Of a DNA stretch of 57,544 nucleotides, positions 1 to 9,509 are shown piece after piece. The notes below the pieces were generated by a model that was not told where the DNA came from, ran no database searches, and was given only the letters and a program-made list of their open reading frames with translations. A program made the translations under genes and the position numbers. The stretch is from Rikenellaceae bacterium. GTDB lineage: Bacteria > Bacteroidota > Bacteroidia > Bacteroidales > Rikenellaceae. Position 1 is the first letter of the stretch. Each line of letters starts with the position of its first letter. The stretch spans positions 1 to 57,544 of the forward strand of contig SUZQ01000006.1 of assembly GCA_015059875.1 (NCBI GenBank), read 5' to 3'.

Positions 1-14
1 CTATTCTCCTATTT

Positions 15-50
15 CCCCTAATACCCCTAACACCCCTAACGCCCCTAACC
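15..50. repeat. Tandem 9-bp repeat, four units with CCCCTA core
   Basis: Four adjacent 9-bp units (CCCCTAATA, CCCCTAACA, CCCCTAACG, CCCCTAACC) lie just beyond the terminator of the glycogen operon. A second 9-bp array with the same core on the opposite strand is at 38716-38747. No function is evident. Confidence 0.8.
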
Positions 51-82
51 AAAAAAGGGCAGCACCCAAAAGGTACTACCCT
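50..82 (-). terminator. Rho-independent terminator of the glycogen operon
   Basis: Read on the minus strand, an 11-bp stem (arms 72-82 and 56-66, two G-U pairs) with a 5-nt loop is followed by a run of six T. It lies 25 nt after the stop of the GH57 gene, the last gene of the minus-strand cluster. Confidence 0.85.
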
Positions 83-106
83 TCTCTGTCATAAAGAAAC
101 AATGCT

Positions 107-1318
107 CTATTTCTTTGAACGGCTGCTCTTCTTGGCCGCCAATGCCTTCTCTACCTCAATCTGGAAGTCAGACAATACATTCATATAGTTGATGAATGCC
201 TCATACGACGAGCCGTAAGGGTTGAAGTAAGAGTGAACATCGCCATCCGAAAGCCACTTGGTTGCCATATAGTAGAAGTGATCCGAAGTCTGCATAAAGT
301 TCCATACATACTCGAAATCCTTACTCTTCAACGAGCGAACCTTATCCTTCATTGCATAGAGCTTACCAAATGCCTCATTCTGCAAGTCATTGCCCAACCA
401 AGCAGTGATATCACGCTCCTCGTCTGCCCACGACATAACATGAGGGCAGTGAAGAACTGCAACAGGCTGATGCTCGGCAGCAGTTTCGCTAACTGTTGCA
501 AACTTCAAATCGCCACGCTTCAAGATTGCAGCAGGGAGGTTCTTCACGAAGTCGAAGATGCCTGTCGAAGCCTTCTGATGCTCGCCAAATGTCTCGTAGT
601 CCATAAAGAGGTTGATAACCTCGCCCTCCGACTCCGAAAGCCAAGCGGCATACTTGTCAGCTGTGAGAGGATACTCATCCCATCCCTGATTCGAGAAACG
701 GAATGCGATATCGTCCGAGAGCTTGTAATTGCGGAGCAAAAGACGGAGGCTCTGATCCGCTGCACCAGCGTAGACAAAGTCAGGCGACTTCCATCCAAGA
801 ATGTGCTTTGCGCCCTCTGCCAACATGGTCTTAAAGCCAAGCTCGCCAACTGCCTCGCCAATCTCGTCCGAGTAGATAAGCTCGGTGTTGCGGAATGCCT
901 TTGGCTTAACACCAAACTCAGCCTTCAACATTGCTGTGTGCTTCTTAACCTGCTCCTTGAAGTCCTCCTTCGATGAGAGGGCTGCCAACGAGTGCGAGTA
1001 GGTCTCTGCCAACAACTCAACACATCCTGTCTCAACAAGTGCGCGGAACGAATCCAACACCTCTGGAGCGTAGGCCTTGAACTGCTCTACAACAGTTCCT
1101 GTAAGCGAGAACGAAACGCGAAATGCGCCCTTGTTCTCCTTGATAAGTTTCAAGAGGAGCGCGTTCATTGGCAAGTAGCACTCACGCGCAATCTTCTGCA
1201 TAATTGCGCGGTTGGTCAAATCGTCAAGGTAGTTGTGATCCTTGCCGATATGGAAAAAGCGGTAAGTCTTGAGTCGCCAAGGCTGATGTACCTGAAAATA
1301 TAAACAAACTGTCTTCAT
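107..1318 (-). CDS. Glycoside hydrolase family 57 protein (alpha-amylase-like)
   Basis: This 403-aa cytoplasmic protein has no signal peptide. It starts MKTVCLYFQVHQPWR, the first conserved GH57 region (HQP). The probable nucleophile is Glu146 in NTELIYSDE and the probable acid/base is Asp240 in MDYETFGEH; both are characteristic GH57 blocks. GH57 members act on alpha-1,4 or alpha-1,6 glucans (amylase, 4-alpha-glucanotransferase, branching enzyme). The length is short for a GH57 branching enzyme, so I favour an intracellular amylase or maltodextrin-acting role, by inference. It is the last gene of a run after the debranching enzyme and the GT4 gene, 30 nt downstream of the latter. The exact activity cannot be settled from sequence. 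Confidence 0.9.
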   Translation of the reverse strand: MKTVCLYFQVHQPWRLKTYRFFHIGKDHNYLDDLTNRAIMQKIARECYLPMNALLLKLIKENKGAFRVSFSLTGTVVEQFKAYAPEVLDSFRALVETGCVELLAETYSHSLAALSSKEDFKEQVKKHTAMLKAEFGVKPKAFRNTELIYSDEIGEAVGELGFKTMLAEGAKHILGWKSPDFVYAGAADQSLRLLLRNYKLSDDIAFRFSNQGWDEYPLTADKYAAWLSESEGEVINLFMDYETFGEHQKASTGIFDFVKNLPAAILKRGDLKFATVSETAAEHQPVAVLHCPHVMSWADEERDITAWLGNDLQNEAFGKLYAMKDKVRSLKSKDFEYVWNFMQTSDHFYYMATKWLSDGDVHSYFNPYGSSYEAFINYMNVLSDFQIEVEKALAAKKSSRSKK

Positions 1319-1348
1319 ATTTTTTTGTGTTTTTGTTTTTCTCTTTCG

Positions 1349-2659
1349 TTATTTCATCGAGGCAATAGCGTCCTCGTAGACCTGCTTTACCTTCTTTGCA
1401 GCATCGTTCCACTTGAGGTTGGTAACCTCCTCCAAGCCCTTCTGTGCAAACATCTTCGAGAGAGCCGGATAGGTAATCAGACCGTAGATTGCATCTGCCA
1501 TCGAATCAACATCCCAATAGTCAACCTTAACAGCGTAGTCCAAAACCTCAGCTACACCCGACTGCTTCGAGATAATCGAAGGAACATTCGCACGCATAGC
1601 CTCAAGCGGCGAGATACCGAATGGCTCTGATACAGATGGCATAATGTAGACATCCGAAAGTTGGAACATCTTATGCACATCGTCGCCCTTCAAGAAGCCT
1701 GTAAAGTGGAAACGGTCAGCAATGCCCAAACGAGCAACACGACGAATAACATGGTTCATCATATCGCCCGAACCTGCCATCACAAAGCGGACATTCGGAA
1801 CGCGCTTCAACACCTTTGCAGCAGCCTCCACAAAGTAGTCAGGGCCCTTCTGGAAGGTGATACGACCAAGGAAGGTGACAATCTTATCGGTTACACCGCG
1901 CTCTGGCAACTCGATCTCGTTCTCTGCGAAACGCACCGCATTGTGAACTGTTACAACGCGCTCTGCTGGAATGTTGTACTTCTCGATAATGATATTGCGA
2001 GTCAAGTTCGACACAGCAATAACTCTATCGGCAGCAGCCATACCGGTGCGCTCAATCTCGTAGACACGAGTGTCGATATTGTCGCTCGACGAACGGTCAA
2101 ACGAAGTTGCGTGCATATGCACCACCAACGGTTTGCCCGACACGCGCTTTGCTGCAATACCTGCATAGTAGGTGAGCCAGTCGTGAGCGTGAATTACATC
2201 AAACTGACCTTCGAGATCCTTTGCAATCTGCGCTGCAACGATGGCATAGCGAGCAACCTCCTCCATGATGTTTGCTCCATACTTGCCCGAAAAAGTGTAA
2301 CGCTGACTCCAAATATCGCTTGTCTCCCAACGCTTCTCACCCGTCTTTACAAACTCATCGTGATAGGTTTCATAATCCTCTGGCGAGAGGTAAGGAACAA
2401 GATTGGAGTCCACATGGATAAACGACATCTTGTCGATAATATCTGCGGCATCGGAACTAACTTTGCCGAAAACAGTCTCGACATCGCTCGCATTCACTAC
2501 ACGGATAAAACGCTCATCCTCATCGCCCGAAGCGCGAGGCATAACGAATGTAACATCGACATCGTTACGAGCCAATCCGCGAGTCATTCCGTAACAGGCT
2601 GTACCAAGACCTCCCGCAATGTGCGGAGGAAACTCCCAGCCAAACATTAATACCCTCAT
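1349..2659 (-). CDS. Glycosyltransferase family 4, glycogen synthase-like
   Basis: This 436-aa GT-B fold enzyme has an N-terminal half opening MRVLMFGWEFPPHIAGGLGT (the glycine-rich loop of GT4/GT5 enzymes) and a C-terminal nucleotide-sugar domain with the E-x7-E motif at about residues 345-353 (EPFGISPLE). There is no signal peptide. It sits between the debranching enzyme (15 nt upstream) and the GH57 gene, so it very probably elongates or primes an alpha-glucan from a nucleotide-glucose donor. The window thus carries two different candidate glucan synthases, this one and the GT3 half of the fusion at 5134-9384. The donor sugar cannot be read from sequence. Confidence 0.85.
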   Translation of the reverse strand: MRVLMFGWEFPPHIAGGLGTACYGMTRGLARNDVDVTFVMPRASGDEDERFIRVVNASDVETVFGKVSSDAADIIDKMSFIHVDSNLVPYLSPEDYETYHDEFVKTGEKRWETSDIWSQRYTFSGKYGANIMEEVARYAIVAAQIAKDLEGQFDVIHAHDWLTYYAGIAAKRVSGKPLVVHMHATSFDRSSSDNIDTRVYEIERTGMAAADRVIAVSNLTRNIIIEKYNIPAERVVTVHNAVRFAENEIELPERGVTDKIVTFLGRITFQKGPDYFVEAAAKVLKRVPNVRFVMAGSGDMMNHVIRRVARLGIADRFHFTGFLKGDDVHKMFQLSDVYIMPSVSEPFGISPLEAMRANVPSIISKQSGVAEVLDYAVKVDYWDVDSMADAIYGLITYPALSKMFAQKGLEEVTNLKWNDAAKKVKQVYEDAIASMK

Positions 2660-2674
2660 CTTATATCTATTTTA

Positions 2675-4663
2675 TTATTTCTTAACACTCTTTTTCGTTG
2701 CAGTGCGCTTAGCTGCACGCTTTGCCTTCGCTTTGTACTGCTCGATGAGCTGCTTGATGTAGAGTACACCCGCAACGCTCCATGCCTGCGAAATTGCACC
2801 ACGCGGAGCAAATGGCGGATTAGCATCGTAGTACTCAGCCACCGAACCGATACAGTAGGTCTGGATATTGTCGTTGAATGCCATCAACATCTCCTCTGCA
2901 TGAGCCAAGAAACGCTCCGCATCAAGACGCAATGCGCACTCAATGTAGAACATCAATGGCCATACCCACACGGCGCCATTCTTCGATGCAGCCTCCTGCT
3001 CGATAGGATTCTCCTTATAGGTCGATTCAAACATCGGATTACGAGGCGACAACGAACGAAGTCCCACAGGTGTAAGCAGATGCTGACGAACTGTTCTCCA
3101 TACGCTTACAATCTGCACATCGTCGAGCATTGTGTACTTCAATGCGCAAGCGATAATCTGGTTGCAGCGAATAAAGTTATTTCTACCACAGTTATCAACA
3201 TAGTCAGCCAAATACCCCTCCTCAGCGAGGTAGAACATATCGATAAACGACTTCTGAATCTGTGCAGGAAGTGCCTTCCACTCCTTCTCGAACGCCTTGT
3301 CACCCGCCTTCTTTGCGAGAGCCAATGCATAACATACAGCGTTATACCACAAAGCATTTACCTCTACGGCATAGCCTGCACGCGGAGTCTGTGGAACACC
3401 ATTCATCACGCAATTCATCCAAGTGAGCGCAACGCCCTCGCGAGCCGACCAAATCAGACCGTTGGTATGCATTGCAACGCAACCACCGAAGAAGCCCTTG
3501 CGGTATGCCGCCAAGATGCTCTTCATTGCCTTGCCGTAACGCTCCCACACTGCATCGGCTCCGATATGCGACTCCAACTGTTGCAGAGTCCAGAAGAACC
3601 ACAACGGAGCATCGGCTGCAACCTCCGCCGAGGCTGAGCCAGCAAAGTCGCCATTGCGCATATCGCCAACCATCGTGTCGAGTACATCGAGGCAATCCTC
3701 CTTATAGCCCTGCTCCAAAGTCAAACCAGGAAGCGAGATAAAGGTCGAACGACCATCAACTCCATACCAAGGATATCCTGCGACAACCTCTGTACGATTA
3801 CCCGGACGACGAATAATGAACTGACGAGCCGAGTGGTGTAAGCAGCTCTCGAAATCGATCTTGTGAGTACGACGAGCAACCGAAGTCTCGTAAGCCTCGC
3901 AGATCGCCTCACCCGAAGGCATCTCATCTACCGAAGCCGAGAAGATAACGCTCTCGCCCTTCTTGATATTCATCTCGAAGTAACCTGTTGTGAGCAGATC
4001 CTCGTAACCCTCGTAGCCGCGCTCAATCTCCTTTTGATACTCAAAGTCGTAGTACCAGTCTGGAGCAGGAACAAACTTTGCATCATCTTTCGACAACTGC
4101 ATGTGCAACCAAGGGAAGCCATCGTAGAGGCGGTTCTTAACTCCATTAGTAACCGGGTAGGAGCGAACATTTGCATACATGTTGGCCTTCGACAACTCGT
4201 GCTTGTTACGGAAAGCGAGGAAAGGTCGCAAACGCAGTGTTGTCTCGGAGTGAGCATCCACGAGCGTATAGCGAATCATCATCTGCGTACGCTTGTGAAT
4301 CCAAAGAATCTCCTTGCGGAGAATTACTCCACCGACACGGTAAGTGATAGTTGGGCACGGAGTATACTCGAAATCGGTGATATACTTGTGTCCTCGAGGC
4401 TCGTACACACCACGAAAGCGGTGAAGAGCCAAATTGAATGACTGATCGTGTTGCACAATAGTCTCGTCAAGCGACGATAGCAACACATAGGCATTGTTGC
4501 TCGAATCAATCGGGGCAACAATCAACCCGTGGTACTTGCGAGTGTTGCAACCTACGATAGTTGTACTCATATAACCGCCACGGCGGTCAGTAGCCAACAT
4601 TTCGCGTTGCAACGAATACTCCAGGTTACCAAGTTCTTGCTTGTCGAATTTTAGTCCCGGCAT
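2675..4663 (-). CDS. Glycogen debranching enzyme (amylo-alpha-1,6-glucosidase, GH133-like)
   Basis: This 662-aa protein has an N-terminal GDE_N-type beta-sandwich (LATDRRGGYMSTTIVGCNTR and RKYHGLIVAP, residues about 24-52) and a C-terminal alpha/alpha barrel. The barrel carries YPWYGVDGRSTFISLPGL and later the ISQAWSVAGVLY block. The family removes alpha-1,6 branch stubs from glycogen limit dextrin. The C-terminus is a Lys/Arg-rich tail (KAKRAAKRTATKKSVKK) that could bind polyanion or be disordered. It is the first gene of the three-gene unit ending at the terminator at 50-82, and starts at the ATG at 4663. Confidence 0.92.
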   Translation of the reverse strand: MPGLKFDKQELGNLEYSLQREMLATDRRGGYMSTTIVGCNTRKYHGLIVAPIDSSNNAYVLLSSLDETIVQHDQSFNLALHRFRGVYEPRGHKYITDFEYTPCPTITYRVGGVILRKEILWIHKRTQMMIRYTLVDAHSETTLRLRPFLAFRNKHELSKANMYANVRSYPVTNGVKNRLYDGFPWLHMQLSKDDAKFVPAPDWYYDFEYQKEIERGYEGYEDLLTTGYFEMNIKKGESVIFSASVDEMPSGEAICEAYETSVARRTHKIDFESCLHHSARQFIIRRPGNRTEVVAGYPWYGVDGRSTFISLPGLTLEQGYKEDCLDVLDTMVGDMRNGDFAGSASAEVAADAPLWFFWTLQQLESHIGADAVWERYGKAMKSILAAYRKGFFGGCVAMHTNGLIWSAREGVALTWMNCVMNGVPQTPRAGYAVEVNALWYNAVCYALALAKKAGDKAFEKEWKALPAQIQKSFIDMFYLAEEGYLADYVDNCGRNNFIRCNQIIACALKYTMLDDVQIVSVWRTVRQHLLTPVGLRSLSPRNPMFESTYKENPIEQEAASKNGAVWVWPLMFYIECALRLDAERFLAHAEEMLMAFNDNIQTYCIGSVAEYYDANPPFAPRGAISQAWSVAGVLYIKQLIEQYKAKAKRAAKRTATKKSVKK

Positions 4664-4696
4664 AGTTTATATAATATGAAATTTAGTTCTGTTCCG

Positions 4697-4704
4697 TAAA
4701 GTTA
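4697..4704 (-). promoter_or_regulatory. Possible -7 box for the debranching enzyme operon
   Basis: On the minus strand this reads TAACTTTA, one mismatch from the Bacteroidetes -7 consensus TAnnTTTG. It lies 33 nt before the ATG. No good -33 TTTG was found at the usual 19-21 nt spacing, so this is tentative. Confidence 0.35.
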
Positions 4705-4873
4705 ATAAATTTTTCGTGTAATTGTTCAAGAAAAGTCAAATATTTTCAAAAACAGACCACTCTTTTTACAATTTCCAACGAAATAGAGCATTTTTCAAAC
4801 TCTTTGCTCTATTTACACACCAAATACTGCTGAGCATTCTCTGCGCCCAACAGTATTGATGTATGTTTTTTTC

Positions 4874-4906
4874 GCTATTAGCCGTTGGCCATTAGCCATT
4901 AGCTAA
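4874..4906. repeat. Heptamer (TTAGCCA family) array, locus 1
   Basis: Degenerate copies of TTAGCCA/TTGGCCA occur in tandem. The same array type recurs at seven other intergenic places in the window (around 16272, 22570, 25835, 33739, 34300, 51543 and 52501). Confidence 0.8.
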
Positions 4907-5009
4907 TTAAAAATCAAGAATTAAAAATTCCTAATTTATCATCTATCTAAAATTGTTTTTAGAGGAGCAGTTTCAAGGCTTGCAAAAACTCTATTGCCAC
5001 TATCCTCTT

Positions 5010-5136
5010 TAACAATTTTGGATATTGGAGCTATTTTTTTGCGTTGCGCTGTGGCTGAATGCGCAGCATACTAAATCGTATGTGAGCAATTCAGCCGCAA
5101 GCAAGGTGAAAAAAGAGCCCAATAGGCAAATTGTTA
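5010..5136 (-). repeat. 127-nt palindrome starting at the stop codon of the glycogen synthase-phosphorylase gene
   Basis: Read on the minus strand, the element begins with the TAA stop (5136-5134). Its 5' arm is complementary along nearly its whole length to the 3' arm, including TAACAATTT at both outer ends and GGCTGAAT near the apex. The apex is CTCACATACGATTTAGTATGC. It is one of three elements of this kind; the others are at 16348-16471 and 51597-51723. It probably forms a long 3'-UTR hairpin and terminates or stabilises the mRNA (inference). Confidence 0.85.
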
Positions 5137-8100
5137 TGCCCATTTAACGAGGGCAAAGTCCATACGATATGGCAACTTCTCGTTCTTTGGATAAACTCGC
5201 AATGCAATGTCAAATGCACCAGTGCGGTTTGGAACTACATCCAGCATATAGGTTGCTGTTGTACCCTCTGTCTTAACGAGTTTAAGCTGCTCGATAAGAG
5301 TGATATCTGGAGCTTGCTGACCTACCATCTGCTTTGCAATAACCAACTCCACACCAATCTCCTCTGGTGAGAGAGTTGCGACATCGAGCTTAACCTCAAA
5401 GTGATACTTCTCGCCGAGCATCATCGACTCCTTATCTACACGAACACGCTGCGAGTCGAGGATTCGTACGCTATCCCAAACTGCCGAAACCTTACGCTTC
5501 CAAGCTGCAATCTCGCGAGCGAGGATGTAGTTGTTCGATACAAGCTCCTTCTTGCGAGCTGCGAGCTTGTTGTAGAAACGCTCCTCATAGTCAATGAGCA
5601 TACGGTTTGTGGTGAAGTTCGATGCAATATCCGAGATACACTTCTTGATCGAAGCAACCCAATCGGTAGGTATACCCTTCTCGTTGCGAGCATAGTACTT
5701 AGGTGCAATCTGCTCCTCGATAGTGGTATAGATCATCTCGGCATCAAGCTCATCCTGGAAGCCCTGATCTGCGAAGGTGCGCTCCATAGGGAGAGCCCAA
5801 CCGCCATTCTCCTTGTAGCCCTCAACCCACCAGCCGTCGAGTACCGAGAACTGCATAACACCATTCATCACACACTTCTCGCCCGAAGTACCCGAAGCCT
5901 CCAATGGACGAGTAGGAGTATTCAACCATACATCCACACCCTGAACCATACGACGAGCCAACTCCATATCGTAGTTTTGCAAGAAGATAATCTTACCTAC
6001 GAACTCAGGCATCAATGACACCTCAACGATACGCTTGATCAGATCCTGACCTGGTTTGTCGGCTGGGTGGGCCTTACCTGCAAAGATAAACTGAACAGGA
6101 CGCTGCTTGTTATTTACGATAGCCGACAGACGCTCCAAGTTCGAGAAGAGGAGGTATGCACGCTTGTAAGTAGCGAAACGACGCGCGAAACCGATGGTCA
6201 AAACCTCTGGCTTTATGCGATCTGCCACCTGTACCATCTGGCTTGGGCGGTCGAAACGCACCTGTGTAGGATCGGTGTAACGACGCTTGATAGTCTTGAT
6301 AAGTCGCTGCTTGAGGAACATACGCTCGTTCCACAACTCCTCATCAGGAATATTGTAAACCTTCTGCCACTCAGGGATATTGTAGGTGTGTCCCTCGAAT
6401 CCCTCAGGGAAGTAACGCGAGTAAAGACGACGCATATTTGACGCTGTCCAAGTTGGGAAGTGAACACCGTTTGTTACATAACCGATGTGCAGCTCCTTCT
6501 TGAAGTATCCTGGCCACATATTTCCGAGGATATCCTTCGATACCTCTCCGTGCAACCACGATACACCATTAACCTCCTGCGAAAGGTTGCAAGCGAGTAC
6601 CGACATCGAGAAACGCTCGTTCGGATCGTTTGGATTAACCTTTCCGAGGTTGATATACTGATCCCAAGTGATGCCGAGTGCATCTGGGTAGTGCGACATA
6701 TACTGACGAATCATCGACTCAGGGAATGCGTCGTGACCTGCAGGTACAGGGGTGTGAGTCGTAAAGAGCGACGACGAGCGCACAACCTCCAACGCCTCCG
6801 AGAACGAGAGCTTCTTACGCGACATCAAGTTGCGCACGCGCTCTACACCGATAAATGCAGCGTGTCCCTCGTTGCAGTGGTAAACCTCCTGCTTGATACC
6901 CATCTTGTTGAGGGCGCGGATACCACCGATACCGAGCAAAATCTCCTGCTTCAAACGATTCTCCCAATCGCCACCGTAGAGGTAGTGTGTTACCTGACGA
7001 TCCTCCTCAAGGTTAGCCTCGTAGTCTGCATCGAGCAAGTACAAAGGAGTACGACCAACCTGACAACGCCATACACGCGCGCTCAAAGTACGACCTGGGA
7101 GAGCAACCTGTGTAGTTACCCACGAGCCATCCTCCTCACGAACAGGCAAGATTGGCAACTTAAAGAAGTTCTGTGCCTCGTAGGTAGCCTCCTGCGCACC
7201 CTGTGCCGAAAGACGCTGTGTGAAGTATCCATAGCGATACAAAAGACCTACCGCCACCATTGGGGTGTTTCTATCCGATGCCTCCTTCAAGTAGTCTCCT
7301 GCCAAGATTCCAAGACCTCCCGAATAGATCTTCAACGAGTGGTGCAAACCATACTCCATCGAGAAGTAGGCAATCTTCGGAGCCTTTGGATTTGGCTTCT
7401 CGTTCATATAATCCTGGAACTGTGCATATACTGCATCCATACGAGCGAGGAATGCCTCATCCTTCTCAATCTCCGAAAGACGCTCCATAGACAACTTATC
7501 GAGCAATGCGATAGGGTTGCGATCAACCTCTACCCACAACTCCTTGTCAATAGCCTCGAACAAATCACGAGCGCCAAGAGTCCAACTCCACCATAAGTTG
7601 CGCGACAACTCCTCAAGTGGACGCAAGCGTGCAGGCAACGACTTCTCAACCATTACGCGCTGCCAATTAGGACGCTCAACGAACAACTGCTGACGCACAA
7701 AGTTAATCTGCTCGTGCGAAGCACCTCCGTCACCCATTACAGCACGATTTGTACGAGCGATGCAGCTCTCAATTGCGCAGTGATATACCTTCTGATAGTA
7801 TGAGAAGAGGTTATCCCAAAGGGCCTTCTTCGACATCTCGAATGCAGCCTTGCGAACAGCCGTAACCTCCTTATCCGAGAGAGCGAGGAAGCGAAGCACC
7901 GCATCTGCAACCGAAGCAACAGCCTCGGCAGTATTATTATCGTTGCGCTCAACAACCACTACACCATTGTTCTTCTCCTGCTCTGCAGCCCAAACGCCGA
8001 AACCCGCCAAAGTGGTTGTCACGGTAGGAATCGAGAATGCGATAGACTCAAGCGGAGTGTATCCCCAAGGCTCGTAATACGATGGATAGATTGTAACATC

Positions 8101-9384
8101 CATACCCACGAGCAACTCGTAGTAGCTCTTATTGAAAATTCCGTCGTTCTGATTGAGATATGTAGGAACGAAGATAACCTTAACCTTCGACTCGGCACGA
8201 TCGAGAACACTACCATTGATAGCGTTTGCAACCTGATCCCAAGCGGTATTCTCAAGAACATGTGTCGAGTAACGATACTGCGAAACATCGATTGGCTGCG
8301 ACTTATCCTGCAAGTGAGCCTGCAAGTCGTGGCGTGCGCCGAGATTTGCAGCAGGAACTGTTACATAAGCCAACACCTCACGCTCAAGTTTACCCGAATT
8401 TTCAAGAGCCTTCAACGCATCGAAGAAGATATCCAATCCCTTATTGTGGAACTCATAGCGACCACTTGTGCCAACGATAAGCGGCTCCTTCTCGAACTTG
8501 TGCGAAAGACAAGCCTCGGCAACCTCAATCATCGCTTTGCGAGCCTCCTTGCGCTTTGCGGTATACTCCTTGCCACTCCATACAAAGTCATTCTCGAATC
8601 CATTTGGAGTTACAACATCAACCTCCTTGCCGAGCAGATGCGTACACTCGCGAGCTGTAATATCGCTTACAGAGAGGAATGCGTCGTGATTCTTTGCACC
8701 CATCTTCTCGATAGAGTGCTTTGCCACAACATTGAACTGACGAGCCAAATCGTCTGCATTGAACTGCTCCAAGTTGCCATAGAGTGGAAGGTTGTTTCCA
8801 GCGATGCAACGGCCCATTACGGTTGCGTGGGTACTCATCACAGTTGCGATATATGGAGAGTGCTTGCGGAGGTAAAGACCACCTGAGCAGGTCATCCACT
8901 CGTGGAAGTGAGCTACAGCCTTCTCGGTAGTAGCGCAGAAGTTATCTACATACGACTCGATAACCTTACCTGCCAAGTAACCAAACAATACAGGCTCAAC
9001 ATAGTCCCACTGTCCCGAAATAGAGTCTACGCTATAAGTCTCCCACAACTCCTTCAACACCTCGTCCTTGTTAGCAAAGAGGGTTGTGAAGTCGATAAGT
9101 ATTGCGATAGGATTGCCACATACATTCCAACGACCAATGCGAGCGCGAATACCATCGTTGTAGAGAGTCTGTCGCCAAGTCTTCAAAAGCATCGGGTCCT
9201 CGATAAACTCCGACACCTCGCTGTCCTGCGAAAAATCTGGACCGATAGTGATATATCTGTCGCCCATCTGCTTCGTTACGGTCAATGCCTTTGTCGCCAA
9301 CACAGTGTGGATTCCACCCACCTTGTTGCACACCTCCCAGCTGACCTCGAAGAGTACATCCGGATTAAATTTAATTTCACTCAT
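5134..9384 (-). CDS. Glycogen synthase (GT3) - alpha-glucan phosphorylase (GT35) fusion
   Basis: The protein is 1416 aa from the ATG at 9384 (MSEIKFNPDVLFEVSWEV); an in-frame non-ATG extension upstream is ignored. Residues about 1-560 resemble the eukaryote-type glycogen synthase GT3, with EVCNKVGGIHTV at the N-terminus and YPSYYEPWGYTPLESIA in the nucleotide-sugar domain. Residues about 575-1400 are a compact alpha-glucan phosphorylase, with NLWWSWTLGARDLF, FSMEYGLHHSLKIYSGGLGI and the pyridoxal-phosphate lysine at about 1170 in GTSGEKCVMNG. One polypeptide therefore carries a glucan-elongating and a phosphorolytic domain. As far as I recall, comparable fusions are annotated in other Bacteroidales. 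It starts its own transcription unit and ends in the palindrome at 5010-5136. Confidence 0.92.
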   Translation of the reverse strand: MSEIKFNPDVLFEVSWEVCNKVGGIHTVLATKALTVTKQMGDRYITIGPDFSQDSEVSEFIEDPMLLKTWRQTLYNDGIRARIGRWNVCGNPIAILIDFTTLFANKDEVLKELWETYSVDSISGQWDYVEPVLFGYLAGKVIESYVDNFCATTEKAVAHFHEWMTCSGGLYLRKHSPYIATVMSTHATVMGRCIAGNNLPLYGNLEQFNADDLARQFNVVAKHSIEKMGAKNHDAFLSVSDITARECTHLLGKEVDVVTPNGFENDFVWSGKEYTAKRKEARKAMIEVAEACLSHKFEKEPLIVGTSGRYEFHNKGLDIFFDALKALENSGKLEREVLAYVTVPAANLGARHDLQAHLQDKSQPIDVSQYRYSTHVLENTAWDQVANAINGSVLDRAESKVKVIFVPTYLNQNDGIFNKSYYELLVGMDVTIYPSYYEPWGYTPLESIAFSIPTVTTTLAGFGVWAAEQEKNNGVVVVERNDNNTAEAVASVADAVLRFLALSDKEVTAVRKAAFEMSKKALWDNLFSYYQKVYHCAIESCIARTNRAVMGDGGASHEQINFVRQQLFVERPNWQRVMVEKSLPARLRPLEELSRNLWWSWTLGARDLFEAIDKELWVEVDRNPIALLDKLSMERLSEIEKDEAFLARMDAVYAQFQDYMNEKPNPKAPKIAYFSMEYGLHHSLKIYSGGLGILAGDYLKEASDRNTPMVAVGLLYRYGYFTQRLSAQGAQEATYEAQNFFKLPILPVREEDGSWVTTQVALPGRTLSARVWRCQVGRTPLYLLDADYEANLEEDRQVTHYLYGGDWENRLKQEILLGIGGIRALNKMGIKQEVYHCNEGHAAFIGVERVRNLMSRKKLSFSEALEVVRSSSLFTTHTPVPAGHDAFPESMIRQYMSHYPDALGITWDQYINLGKVNPNDPNERFSMSVLACNLSQEVNGVSWLHGEVSKDILGNMWPGYFKKELHIGYVTNGVHFPTWTASNMRRLYSRYFPEGFEGHTYNIPEWQKVYNIPDEELWNERMFLKQRLIKTIKRRYTDPTQVRFDRPSQMVQVADRIKPEVLTIGFARRFATYKRAYLLFSNLERLSAIVNNKQRPVQFIFAGKAHPADKPGQDLIKRIVEVSLMPEFVGKIIFLQNYDMELARRMVQGVDVWLNTPTRPLEASGTSGEKCVMNGVMQFSVLDGWWVEGYKENGGWALPMERTFADQGFQDELDAEMIYTTIEEQIAPKYYARNEKGIPTDWVASIKKCISDIASNFTTNRMLIDYEERFYNKLAARKKELVSNNYILAREIAAWKRKVSAVWDSVRILDSQRVRVDKESMMLGEKYHFEVKLDVATLSPEEIGVELVIAKQMVGQQAPDITLIEQLKLVKTEGTTATYMLDVVPNRTGAFDIALRVYPKNEKLPYRMDFALVKWA

Positions 9385-9426
9385 AATTATCTGATAATTT
9401 GTTGTTTTATTTCCCAAATTTTGCCG

Positions 9427-9434
9427 CAAAGATA
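9427..9434 (-). promoter_or_regulatory. -7 box of the glycogen synthase-phosphorylase gene
   Basis: Minus-strand TATCTTTG is a perfect match to TAnnTTTG, 42 nt before the ATG at 9384. A TTGG that could act as a -33 element lies 19 nt further upstream. Confidence 0.65.
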
Positions 9435-9509
9435 CGACTATTAAATTACAAAACCAAGTATTTATTAAAATTTTTTAATAATTTATACCAATATATATAA
9501 TAGGGCTCT

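Larger units (their letters stand above)
4664..5009. other. Intergenic region with low-complexity repeats
   Basis: Together with the palindrome at 5010-5136 this fills the 470-bp gap between the debranching enzyme and the fusion gene. It contains a TTAGCCA-type heptamer array (4874-4906) and an AT-rich imperfect repeat (AATTAAAAAT units, about 4905-4937). No ORF of convincing coding character was seen. Confidence 0.6.

Noticed and set aside
4874..4906. Heptamer arrays as a CRISPR
   Set aside because: Units are 7 bp and contiguous, without spacers, and no cas gene is in the window.
6460..7596. Long antisense ORF (378 codons) inside the phosphorylase part of the fusion gene
   Set aside because: It lies entirely opposite a strongly supported gene; its protein has no recognisable motif and an odd Leu/Arg/Cys-rich composition. 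It is explained by biased codon use on the sense strand.
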